DNA from: Phytomonas francai | Lineage: Eukaryota; Euglenozoa; Kinetoplastea; Trypanosomatida; Trypanosomatidae | Direction of reading: 5' to 3' | DNA length: 64,000 nt | Assembly: GCA_001766655.1 (NCBI GenBank) | Contig: MJCC01000008.1 | Location: 368,131-432,130, forward strand | Shown: positions 36,486 through 44,739 of the stretch, piece by piece | Numbering within the stretch: the stretch's first letter is position 1 | Layout of the letters: each line of letters starts with the position of its first letter | Program-made: the position numbers and the translations under genes | Notes under the pieces: generated by a model | What the model was told of the DNA's origin: nothing | Seen by the model: the letters and a program-made list of their open reading frames with translations, nothing else | Databases searched by the model: none

Positions 36486-39400
36486 ATGCAGGAAGTTGCT
36501 TTACCGCCTCAAGAGACAGGGACCTATTGCCTCTCGAGATTGGAGGGCTTCACTGGAGTCGGAGAAGGTGCAGATGCTGCTGCGCAAGAACCACCACCAC
36601 ACACCAGCCATGAGGGACCGAGGATGAAATTGCGGCTTAGGGATCTCCAGCGTCGTAGCGCCGAAGAGAACAAAGCCGTTTCTCTCCTGAAAAATGGTTC
36701 TACAAACTGCACCGCGATGCTTGCTGCCTGCCATACACTTCTGAGAGGAGAAGGCAGGCCTAGAAAGCGTCCAATGTCAACGAACAGCCCTGCTAACGCT
36801 ATTGTCGAGCAGGACGCCTCGCAGGCGTGCCCAGGAGGTTCCTTCGCCGCAGATTCGTCGGCTTACGCCGCTCCATCCTTTTCCGAGGTTCCCTCATCGA
36901 GTTCGAAGGGGCGGCGCCTTTTTCGAGGATCGTCGACGCGTCTTTGGTCGAATCTGCCCGGGGTGAACAGCAGAGTCAACACGCCGGAAGGGTCCGCCGA
37001 GCTCGTGCATCCTTTGGTTGCACTCCAAATTCTGGGGAGTGTCGATTTCAACGAGGCCTTTCTGGATTCCTTATTGCCTCATTTGGTTCTGCATCGATCC
37101 CTCCGAGCGGGTGGGGGGCCTCAAGAGGCCTTTGGAGGGCCGCGCTGTCGGGATTTACCCCCTCGCGAGCCGGAAAACTTGCCTTCGGAATCTCTTCCTG
37201 TGCGCGTTGAGCACGTCGAGGACGCCATTTTCCACGTTCGCGTCGACCCCTCCCAGCCTTCGCCGATTCAACCCCTCCTGGAGGCGTGGAAAGGCAGCCT
37301 CGCGGGCGATATCGATGGGCTGGAGTTCTTCCTAACACCTTTAGTCGACGAGGGGCTGCCCGCTATACGGGCACTTCAAACGCCGTCCACATCGTCGAGG
37401 ACATCGATGGCCAGATCGCGGGATGGCGAGCGGAACCTGAACCGTTTGGCGGAGGACGGCGGCCTCTCGCAAAGCTTCTCGGCATCCAACTCCCTCCCTC
37501 CACTCGACGGCCCGATTATCTTTCGCGGCACCCCGGCGACGTGGATTCTGAACTTTCGCGGAAAACGCGAGGCCGAGCGGGAGTTTCGCGAGGCCGGGGG
37601 GCTGACAAGGACCGCCTCTTTCTCTTTTGCAGGGTTTGAAGGCTCAAACGTGGCGTGTTTGCGAAAGTATTGCACGGCGACGGCGCTGTATTTCGCCTTG
37701 ATACGCGCCGGCGTATGCGCGGGCGAGGGGTTCCCCTTCCTCGCCGTCCAGCGAATGACCTGGGGCGATTTACTCGCCGGGGGCGAGGTTCAGGCGCAGC
37801 TCCGGCGGCTGGCCGAGGATCGCCAGGACGGGCTCGCGCGCGCGATGCTCGGGAAGCTGCGGGAGTCGCCGGGGGAGCAGATCCCCGTCGCCGTGACCCT
37901 CCCCGCACCGCTCAAAGGGCGCGTGCGCGCGCTCCCCGTCGTCGCCCGCCGCGCCGGGGGCTCCTTTCGCGGAGCCCGCCCTCCTCTTTTTTATCTTTCT
38001 TCTTCTTTTTCGCCGTCTTTCACGTTGAGCTCGCACGAGCCCTTCACGGACGCCGAGGTCTTCCAGCTCTTCTACCTCCAACTCGTCCTGCGCGCCCTCT
38101 TCGACGTTCGGCTGCCCTCTCCCGCGGGGCTGCGGCCGGACCGGCTGTGGGCGCGCGCGCAGGCCGCGCGGGGCCTCGCCTTCGCCGATCCCGACGACGC
38201 CGCCGCCTGGATCCTCTTCCCGCCGCGCTCGCGCACGCTCGGGGTCGTCGACCTCGCGCGCGCGACCCTCCCGGCCTACGCGGGGGAGCTCAAGGAGACT
38301 AAAAAAGGGGGAAATAACGAAAATAAAAACGACGACGAAGAGGAGGAGGAGGAGGGAATGCCGCTTTTCGGCGCCTGCGCGGGGACGCGCTGCCTGACGC
38401 GGCTGGGCTACGCCGCTGTGGGGTGGGCGGCGGGGCTGCGGATCACCTCCCCGCGCGCGGCGGCGGCGGCCCTCCGCGGCCTTTTCGCGCACTTCCGCGC
38501 GGCCTACGGCGGGCCTCGAGGGGGGGGCGATCCGCGGCCGCGCGTCTTCGACTGCTCCGCGCGCGCGCTCGCGCGGATGCGGGCGGCGAACGCGCCGCTG
38601 GCGGGGTTTTTCGTCGGCGTGGCCCCCCCCCCGCCGGCGGGCCGGGGCCTGCGCGCGCGCTGCCGCCGATACGCGCGGACGGCCGAAATTTCGCTCTTCG
38701 ACGGCTCGACGGCGGCGATTCGGCTGCGCGGGCGCCTCGGGCGGGGGGGGAGCAGCGTCGTCTTCCGCGGGGTCTACGGCCAGCGGGAGGCCGCGGTCGC
38801 CGTGAAGGTCTTCGTGGTCCCGGCGGGCCGCTCGCACGCGGACTACGTCCGGGACTCCCTCGCCGACGTCTTCTTCGGCGCCCTGATGAACCTCTGCGAG
38901 GAGCACCACGTCATGAAGACCTGCAGGATGCACGACTTCGTCGTGAGCGCAACCCCGCCCGACGGGCTCGCCGCCGACGATCTACGCGAGCTCCACGGCG
39001 GCGCCGAGGTTCCCCCGGTGAAGCTCTGCTATCTCGTGATGAATCTCATGGACGGCACCCTGGGCCGCTTCCTCAACGAAAACGACCCCGGCTACGATCC
39101 CCTGTACGATACCCTGGAGAACAGCCCTCTGCGGCCCGGCGAGCTCTTCCAGCTCCTCTACGCCCAGCTCGCGATGAAGTACCTCTTCGACTGGAAGGTG
39201 CTCGACATGATGCTGAACGGCCAGCTCCGCGGCGATAACATCGGCTTTCGCTATCTTTCCTCGCCGGGGGAAAGGACGTCGTTGGCGTCGTCCGGGGGGA
39301 AAAAAACGAGGCGGTCCTATCGGGGCATCCTCGTCGTTTATCAAGAGACGCCGCAGGCCGCGATTCGCTACCTGCGCTTTCCCGCCGAGGATTCCGACGG

Positions 39401-39848
39401 GGCCTCGCGGCCGCTTCGGTTTATTTTCTTTTTAGACCTCGCGCAGGGCACCCAGCCGGAGGTGAATCGACTCGTGGAAAAAGGGCGCATCGGCGAGTGC
39501 GTGTTGAGTTCGTGCGTGGAGGAGGACGGCTTTGGGCGCTATTGGCCCCCGCACGAGCTCTATTGCCGCTACCTCGACGTGAGCGGGGTCGCCGACGAGG
39601 TCGTCGCCTGGGGGAGCCGTCTGCGCATCCATTCCAAGAACGACGCGCGCGAGGCGCTCCATCAGCTTTTCGAGCTTTATTACCCCCAATACAGGGTCGA
39701 AAACCCCGCGGAGGAGATCTGGCAAACGCACGCGGTCTACGAGTGGAAGGCGGAGGTGGTTTCGAAATTGAGCGCGTCGAACGTTTTCCTTCCAGGCGAT
39801 TCGGGCTTCCCCGATGACGCGTGTGCGATGGAAGGGTTGTCGTGCTAG
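36486..39848 (+). CDS. Tandem degenerate kinase-like (pseudokinase) protein
   Basis: A 1,120-residue protein with a disordered Ser/Pro-rich N-terminus (about 1-170). The C-terminal part (about 740-1110) reads as a protein-kinase fold: LRGRLGRGGSSVVFRG (Gly loop), VAVKVFVV (lysine near 772), hinge YLVMNLMDGTL, GELFQLLYAQLAMKYLFDW (helix E), NGQLRGDNIGF (911-921) and FFLDLAQG (Asp984). In the HRD-equivalent loop the catalytic Asp position is Gln913. An earlier region (about 350-690) repeats the same order: GPIIFRGTPATWILNF, AEVFQLFYLQLVLRALFDV, AGLRPDRLW (catalytic Asp replaced, Asn replaced), GVVDLARAT and VGWAAGLRITS, the last matching VAWGSRLRIHS in the second copy. An acidic poly-Glu insert (about 604-625) lies in the first copy. 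Both domains should be catalytically dead or highly altered. The gene is extremely GC-rich after base 37640. Confidence 0.75.
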   Translation: MQEVALPPQETGTYCLSRLEGFTGVGEGADAAAQEPPPHTSHEGPRMKLRLRDLQRRSAEENKAVSLLKNGSTNCTAMLAACHTLLRGEGRPRKRPMSTNSPANAIVEQDASQACPGGSFAADSSAYAAPSFSEVPSSSSKGRRLFRGSSTRLWSNLPGVNSRVNTPEGSAELVHPLVALQILGSVDFNEAFLDSLLPHLVLHRSLRAGGGPQEAFGGPRCRDLPPREPENLPSESLPVRVEHVEDAIFHVRVDPSQPSPIQPLLEAWKGSLAGDIDGLEFFLTPLVDEGLPAIRALQTPSTSSRTSMARSRDGERNLNRLAEDGGLSQSFSASNSLPPLDGPIIFRGTPATWILNFRGKREAEREFREAGGLTRTASFSFAGFEGSNVACLRKYCTATALYFALIRAGVCAGEGFPFLAVQRMTWGDLLAGGEVQAQLRRLAEDRQDGLARAMLGKLRESPGEQIPVAVTLPAPLKGRVRALPVVARRAGGSFRGARPPLFYLSSSFSPSFTLSSHEPFTDAEVFQLFYLQLVLRALFDVRLPSPAGLRPDRLWARAQAARGLAFADPDDAAAWILFPPRSRTLGVVDLARATLPAYAGELKETKKGGNNENKNDDEEEEEEGMPLFGACAGTRCLTRLGYAAVGWAAGLRITSPRAAAAALRGLFAHFRAAYGGPRGGGDPRPRVFDCSARALARMRAANAPLAGFFVGVAPPPPAGRGLRARCRRYARTAEISLFDGSTAAIRLRGRLGRGGSSVVFRGVYGQREAAVAVKVFVVPAGRSHADYVRDSLADVFFGALMNLCEEHHVMKTCRMHDFVVSATPPDGLAADDLRELHGGAEVPPVKLCYLVMNLMDGTLGRFLNENDPGYDPLYDTLENSPLRPGELFQLLYAQLAMKYLFDWKVLDMMLNGQLRGDNIGFRYLSSPGERTSLASSGGKKTRRSYRGILVVYQETPQAAIRYLRFPAEDSDGASRPLRFIFFLDLAQGTQPEVNRLVEKGRIGECVLSSCVEEDGFGRYWPPHELYCRYLDVSGVADEVVAWGSRLRIHSKNDAREALHQLFELYYPQYRVENPAEEIWQTHAVYEWKAEVVSKLSASNVFLPGDSGFPDDACAMEGLSC

Positions 39849-39973
39849 GGGTCGTGAGAGCTCATTATCAGTTATCGTAAACCACTTCTTTCCCTTCCTT
39901 TTAAATCGCTCCCTTTGATGATCCGAAATGTCTGTTTCCTGGAGAATGCACTATATTGTTATTCTTTTCTTTT

Positions 39974-40001
39974 TTGTTTGTTTGTTTGTGTGTGTGTGTG
40001 G
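39974..40001 (+). repeat. TTTG and TG microsatellite
   Basis: TTTG units passing into TG units. Confidence 0.8.
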
Positions 40002-40361
40002 GTAATTTATATTCTTTACTAACGTTTGGAGGGCTCTTTATGCCTTCTCAGCCTTATTATGTGCATTAAGGGAGACTTTTGTTTCCATCTATGTATTACA
40101 CCGGTGCTTCTCATTTGGCAATCTGTAGATAGAAGGTTTCTCATCCTTTCGTGTTTGACGCGGCCCGCCAGACGTGAACAGGGAGATATCGATAAGAAGG
40201 AGGAGGAACTGTAGGAAGGATCTGTACCCGAGAGGGCTGACGGTTTCTTTATCATCGTGATAATTTCTACCCTTCTCAGTGATGCGTTGGGTTTCCTCTC
40301 TGACAAGATGTCAGGATAGGATTCTATCCAATCTATTCCACACAAAAATTAAGTAATTTTC

Positions 40362-40409
40362 CCCTATGTTTTTCCTTTTTTTTTTCCTTTTTTTTTTTTT
40401 TTTGAAAAG
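40362..40409 (+). promoter_or_regulatory. Long polypyrimidine tract and AG, trans-splice acceptor
   Basis: About 40 bases of nearly pure T with CC breaks, then GAAAAG (AG at 40408-40409), 31 bases before the ATG at 40441. The strongest acceptor-like site in the window. Confidence 0.7.
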
Positions 40410-40440
40410 TTAAACGTAAAATCCCCATTAGGATTACGCC

Positions 40441-40986
40441 ATGTCCGTGGAAGGAGGGCAGACAACGAAGCGGAAACTCACCCCCGAAGAGCTCCAGAAG
40501 AGTGTGGAGCGCCTCACCCGTCCCCCTCGCCGCGAGTACGAGCTCAAACCGCTTGTGGAAAAGCGCACGATCACATCGGAGGGGCTTGAAAAGCATATTA
40601 AACACTTATACGATGACTCCCTCGCGCGCCGTCAGCGCGAACACGAGGCGGTGGCTCAACAAATGAAGGCGGAAATTCTCAAAAACTCGATTTTAACGAT
40701 CGCCCAGATCGACTCGGACGAGGAGGCAAAGATGGTGAATCGCCTTTACGAGCAGTCCATTCAACGAAAGGAGCGAAACTTTGCAGATTTATATAATCAA
40801 GCGATCACTTTGCAGAAAACCCCCGAGAAGAAGCTGACGCGCAAAGAGCAGGAAAAGATCACGCAGTATTTTTATAATGAAGGAATGCAGCGAGAGCGGG
40901 ATAGGCATATCGCGTTGTATGAAAAGTATGTATTGAATCGCAGAATTCAAACAGCACGCCCGACGGTGTTTGAATCGGAAAGCTAA
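40441..40986 (+). CDS. Small helical protein with three internal repeats
   Basis: A 181-residue, charged, wholly helical protein without signal or membrane segment. It contains at least three diverged copies of a roughly 45-residue unit: TSEGLEKHIKHLYDDSLARR (from about residue 43), DEEAKMVNRLYEQSIQRKER (from about 91) and KEQEKITQYFYNEGMQRERD (from about 137). A truncated fourth precedes them (TPEELQKSVERL). The shared core is an acidic start, LY or FY, then S/G-x2-R-x2-R. I do not recognise a named family; the pattern recalls conserved kinetoplastid proteins of the flagellum or cytoskeleton, but that is only an impression. The start is supported by the acceptor tract 31 bases upstream. Confidence 0.8.
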   Translation: MSVEGGQTTKRKLTPEELQKSVERLTRPPRREYELKPLVEKRTITSEGLEKHIKHLYDDSLARRQREHEAVAQQMKAEILKNSILTIAQIDSDEEAKMVNRLYEQSIQRKERNFADLYNQAITLQKTPEKKLTRKEQEKITQYFYNEGMQRERDRHIALYEKYVLNRRIQTARPTVFESES

Positions 40987-42219
40987 AGGACTGAGTTGCT
41001 TCGCGGAAATTAGACGGAAAATAGATTACAATGAGTGAGAACGAGAGAGGGGAGGGGAGGAGGCAGGCTTGAATAGAATGTCAACTCCTTTACCAGAATA
41101 TACCCTTCTTTTCCATCCTTCGCTTCAGAAATGGCAAAGAATATAGTGAATGAGATTCGTTTAAAGCGAAGTTAAAATGTATATTATGTGTAGGTCGAAT
41201 ACCTCAAAAAGAAGAAGCTGTTGCTTTAGCCTTCTTCTTAGGCAATCCCAAAATACTTTTCATTCGAATGAAACAAGGAGGAAAATTATTGTTATTTATT
41301 ATTTCTTTTTCTCACTGTGCATTAATTATAAGCGTGGAGGAGGATCCTGTTTTTTATTTATTCTCATAATTCTCGGCTGACATTGAATCGTGTGTTGCGC
41401 TCTCTTTCTGTCTCCCATTATTTATGTGAACAATTTGATAGAAGGGTGAATATAGTTAGAAAGAAGTCTGCTTTCTTATATTTTGCTACCATTGAAGCGG
41501 TACTTTTTTTTCGCACACAGAAAACATTTCGCTCATAATATGTGTAGTAGTGGGTAGAGCTCTGGACAACTATGGATACCACACGGTTGTGCTTACGAGA
41601 TGGACATTAGGCATGAATGAATAATTAGGTTTCGTGGCTTACGAAAGGTGGGCTTTTTGATCAAGGAAATATTCATGATTTCCTCCCCCCCCCCCAAATA
41701 GCTTTTCTGCTCGCTAAAAGCGCGGGGAGAGTTGGGAAAACTAAAATCATGTTTGCGTTTAATGGCAATCCTACACCTGTTGGCCTCATCATTACCCAAC
41801 ACAAGGAAGATCTCTAATGCACAATCTCATGATGCATGCATAGCGCTTCATTCTTTTTGCACAAGGAACATTTTTAAATTCCAAGGCTCCGCTTTAAATG
41901 TGAGTGAGTGTTTGTTTTTCTGCTTTGGTTTTGAATTTGTACTTTAGGAGGTTCCGAATGATCGGCTATATTCATTAGATAAGGATGCTATTTATGTATT
42001 TGAAAATTCTCCTTTCCCCTTCTGCATCCATTCACATATAGACGCGTGCATATTGACACAGATAAGGCGGGATTTGTAACCAAAGTGGGTTAATAAACAC
42101 GGCGCGCGTATTTATTTATTTAGCTTTATAGGTGTGCCGAATCTGGTTTCAACCCACTCCTCGTTTTATTAAGTTAGTGCGCACTAATTCTTCGATCGCT
42201 TTCGTTTGAGAAGAGAATC
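40987..42219. other. Intergenic region (1.23 kb)
   Basis: AT-rich spacer with a C10 run near 41686-41695. Several small open frames occur on both strands, none with coding character. No RNA gene is recognised. Confidence 0.5.
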
Positions 42220-44373
42220 ATGCTCTTGATTAGCTGGAACGTGGCGGGCTGGTCGTCCACTGTGCGAGCGATTCGAGAGAGCTACGGAAGCGTGGCGCGT
42301 TTTTTTCACTTGACGGGGGCTGATATTATCTGTTTGCAGGAATGCAAAGGATCGTGGGAGAAGCTCCAGGCGAAGCCAATTGAAATGGGTGCCGAGGATC
42401 CCCCTGTCTCGAAGCGTTGCCTTCCAAAAGGTGCCCCTCCCCCCCTCCCAAACTCTTCTATTTCATATCCCGAGGTGGAGGATCGTAGTGCAGGGGTTAT
42501 GGGAGAGAATATGCAGGATTGGGAATCTTTTTGGTCCTTTAGTGACAAGGTTCACAAAGGTTTTAACGGTGTAGTTACTTTTGTGCGAAAAGGCCTCACT
42601 CTCGCCTGCGATGCGCGGCCTTTTGACAAGGATGATTTGAACGATGAGGGTCGGGTAGTAGTAACCTATCACAGCGCCTTTGTTCTCTTTAACGTCTACG
42701 TTCCCAACGCCAGAGGAAGTGTGCGAAGTGAGTACAAGAAATACTTTTTGAATTCGCTTGTTTCTTTGATGGATCGCGTCCGAAAGGCGACGAAAAAGCC
42801 TTTGATTTTGATGGGGGATTTAAACATGACGTATCGCGCGGAAGACGCTGCCTGGACACTACGCCGTCTTGATGTCGGCAAAATGGTGGAATTAAATCGT
42901 CAATGTAGGGCGCTCACAGATGAAACATGGGAGCGAAGCTATCCCTATCTTTCAAAGCTAGCGCTTTCTCGCCTGACCTCTTCTGTAGTCTATCTGCTTT
43001 GGCTCCGCGCCCTAGAGATGTTGAACACGTCAGACTCTTCCTCATCCTCTCCTTTGCAGAAAATTGACGATAAAAATGTATCTAGTGCAGTAAGCGTTGA
43101 CAGAGAATCCAGAAAAAACTCTTCTCAAAGCTCTATTCAAACTAGTGTCGTTTCGGTGGATTCCCGTATCCGTGATGAGTACGACAGGGGAGCTTCTGAG
43201 ATTCAGAAGGAGCTTCAAATTGAGAAGCTAAAAAAACTTCGTCTGGTGTCGACACAGTCAAATTCCTCAAAGAAGGAACTCCTGTGCACGACCTCTTCAT
43301 CACAACCGAGCGTACGGAGTTCCCTTGAATCAACGAATCCATCTATTACCCTTGAGGAGCTTTACAAGGCTGGCTTTTCCAGCGTCTTTGTCGATGAAAT
43401 CGCCACCAACGCCAACACCAGCGGCTCACAAAACCGAGATTTATACGCACTAACGAGGTATTGCGGTTTGCCTCCCCAGGATGACGAATACATCGCGCTC
43501 TTCTGCAGGCTTTTGCATCATCCCTACGCGCAAAATAGTACTTCAGCAGAGGGTAATTTCACCACTGCGATGTATGATACCTTTACGATTTCACAAGTGG
43601 AAGGCTGCCGCGCGGAGTTTTCTTCATTTGCGTACTGCCCTTGTCCATTCACTTGCTGGGATCAATCACGGAACCGGCGGCAGATAAACGAGGGAACTCG
43701 GCTAGATTACATCCTCGTTGACGCCGAGCTCGCACCATATGTGACCCCTCCCACGGGAAGCGAAAACAACCTATTCAATCACAACCACAATACAAATCAA
43801 AACGATTATCGTATCCCTACTGGCCCTTCCCATTTGCGTTACGACGACGAGGAGGAGTTTTTCAGCGAGTTTAGTGGAAGGGCCCGCGCACAGGGGATTT
43901 GTCGAGCGAGGGCGGATGGGTTATACCCACCCGCCGCCTTCGATCGCTCCGGAATTCCGCCGCTCAGCCGAAACGCGCTGGATATTCCCTTCCGCGGACT
44001 CCCCTCTACGGGGTTATTTCTCACCCCGCCTCAATTCAGCGATCATATCGGGGTGTGCGCGCACTTTCGCCCTTGCATCATCTTAGAACCACATAGGGAA
44101 AAGATCTCGGGATCTGTCAAATGCCTGTATCGACCTCCTGTTAGTTTGCGCTCGTTTATTATGAAGCCGCCGCCTCCAAAGTCGGCACCAGCCACGCATA
44201 TAGTTGAAAAAGCAGCAGACCTCACAAGGAACGGCGGGCAGAATTCTAAATTAGTTAGTGAAGAAAAAGTAACCGTTTCACCAAAGAAGAAGAGCCAGAA
44301 GGTTGAAGTAGGTAATGGATCGACCGAGATTATCGACTTAGACAATGTATCTGGTCCAGAAAAGGCTGCATGA
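42220..44373 (+). CDS. Exonuclease III-family AP endonuclease (APE2-like)
   Basis: A 717-residue endonuclease/exonuclease/phosphatase-fold enzyme of base excision repair, cutting 5' to abasic sites with Mg2+. The domain starts at the initiator: LLISWNVAGW, then IICLQECK (Glu41 metal ligand), FNGVVTFVRKG, VLFNVYVPNA, LILMGDLNMTYR (Asp200, Asn202), LDYILVD (about 495) and FSDHIGV (Asp608, His609). All expected catalytic residues are present. Two inserts split the fold: residues 50-100, and a Ser-rich, charged stretch (about 265-400) between DLN and LDYIL. The size and inserts fit APE2 better than the smaller APE1/ExoIII type. No zf-GRF finger is visible at the C-terminus, which instead is Lys/Ser-rich (SPKKKSQKVE) and could act as a nuclear signal. 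Confidence 0.88.
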   Translation: MLLISWNVAGWSSTVRAIRESYGSVARFFHLTGADIICLQECKGSWEKLQAKPIEMGAEDPPVSKRCLPKGAPPPLPNSSISYPEVEDRSAGVMGENMQDWESFWSFSDKVHKGFNGVVTFVRKGLTLACDARPFDKDDLNDEGRVVVTYHSAFVLFNVYVPNARGSVRSEYKKYFLNSLVSLMDRVRKATKKPLILMGDLNMTYRAEDAAWTLRRLDVGKMVELNRQCRALTDETWERSYPYLSKLALSRLTSSVVYLLWLRALEMLNTSDSSSSSPLQKIDDKNVSSAVSVDRESRKNSSQSSIQTSVVSVDSRIRDEYDRGASEIQKELQIEKLKKLRLVSTQSNSSKKELLCTTSSSQPSVRSSLESTNPSITLEELYKAGFSSVFVDEIATNANTSGSQNRDLYALTRYCGLPPQDDEYIALFCRLLHHPYAQNSTSAEGNFTTAMYDTFTISQVEGCRAEFSSFAYCPCPFTCWDQSRNRRQINEGTRLDYILVDAELAPYVTPPTGSENNLFNHNHNTNQNDYRIPTGPSHLRYDDEEEFFSEFSGRARAQGICRARADGLYPPAAFDRSGIPPLSRNALDIPFRGLPSTGLFLTPPQFSDHIGVCAHFRPCIILEPHREKISGSVKCLYRPPVSLRSFIMKPPPPKSAPATHIVEKAADLTRNGGQNSKLVSEEKVTVSPKKKSQKVEVGNGSTEIIDLDNVSGPEKAA

Positions 44374-44650
44374 TCTATAAAAGGAAGGGAGGGGAAGTAT
44401 TCACATACCGCATTACTTTAATTTATATAGATATATATATACATAATTGATCTTGTTGCTTGTAGGATAAACTATGCAACCACCCATTCCAATTTTTGCC
44501 GTTTAGGGAAAAGAACCCTCTTCTCCATTATTTTAATCAACCCTCATTTCTCTTCATGATGGTGATCTTAGCATGTGCATATCTACAATAGCCTTGCCTT
44601 TTGTTTCTTTAAATTTCTACACAAGTTCTATCTATTTTTCCCTTCCCTAC

Positions 44651-44692
<42 letters not shown>

Positions 44693-44739
44693 TAGGTACC
44701 TTTGTATATCAAAATATTCTAAGGCTTAGCTGTAAGGGA
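44374..44739. other. Intergenic region
   Basis: AT-rich spacer of 366 bases with a (TA)n run (44653-44686). The in-frame extension of the next gene through this repeat (a Tyr-Ile run) is not credited as protein. Confidence 0.55.
44653..44686 (+). repeat. (TA)n microsatellite
   Basis: About 17 TA units, roughly 55 bases upstream of the AP-3 beta start. Confidence 0.9.

Larger units (their letters stand above)
39849..40440. other. Intergenic region
   Basis: Spacer of 592 bases with a TTTG/TG repeat (39974-40001) and a strong acceptor tract at its 3' end. No gene is seen. Confidence 0.5.

Noticed and set aside
37770..38933. 387-residue minus-strand frame opposite the pseudokinase gene
   Set aside because: Same cause: GC-rich sense codons leave few stop codons on the other strand.
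44575..44739. Longer N-terminus for AP-3 beta including a Tyr-Ile repeat
   Set aside because: Begins at a GTG and is encoded by a TA microsatellite; beta-adaptin homology starts after ATG 44740.
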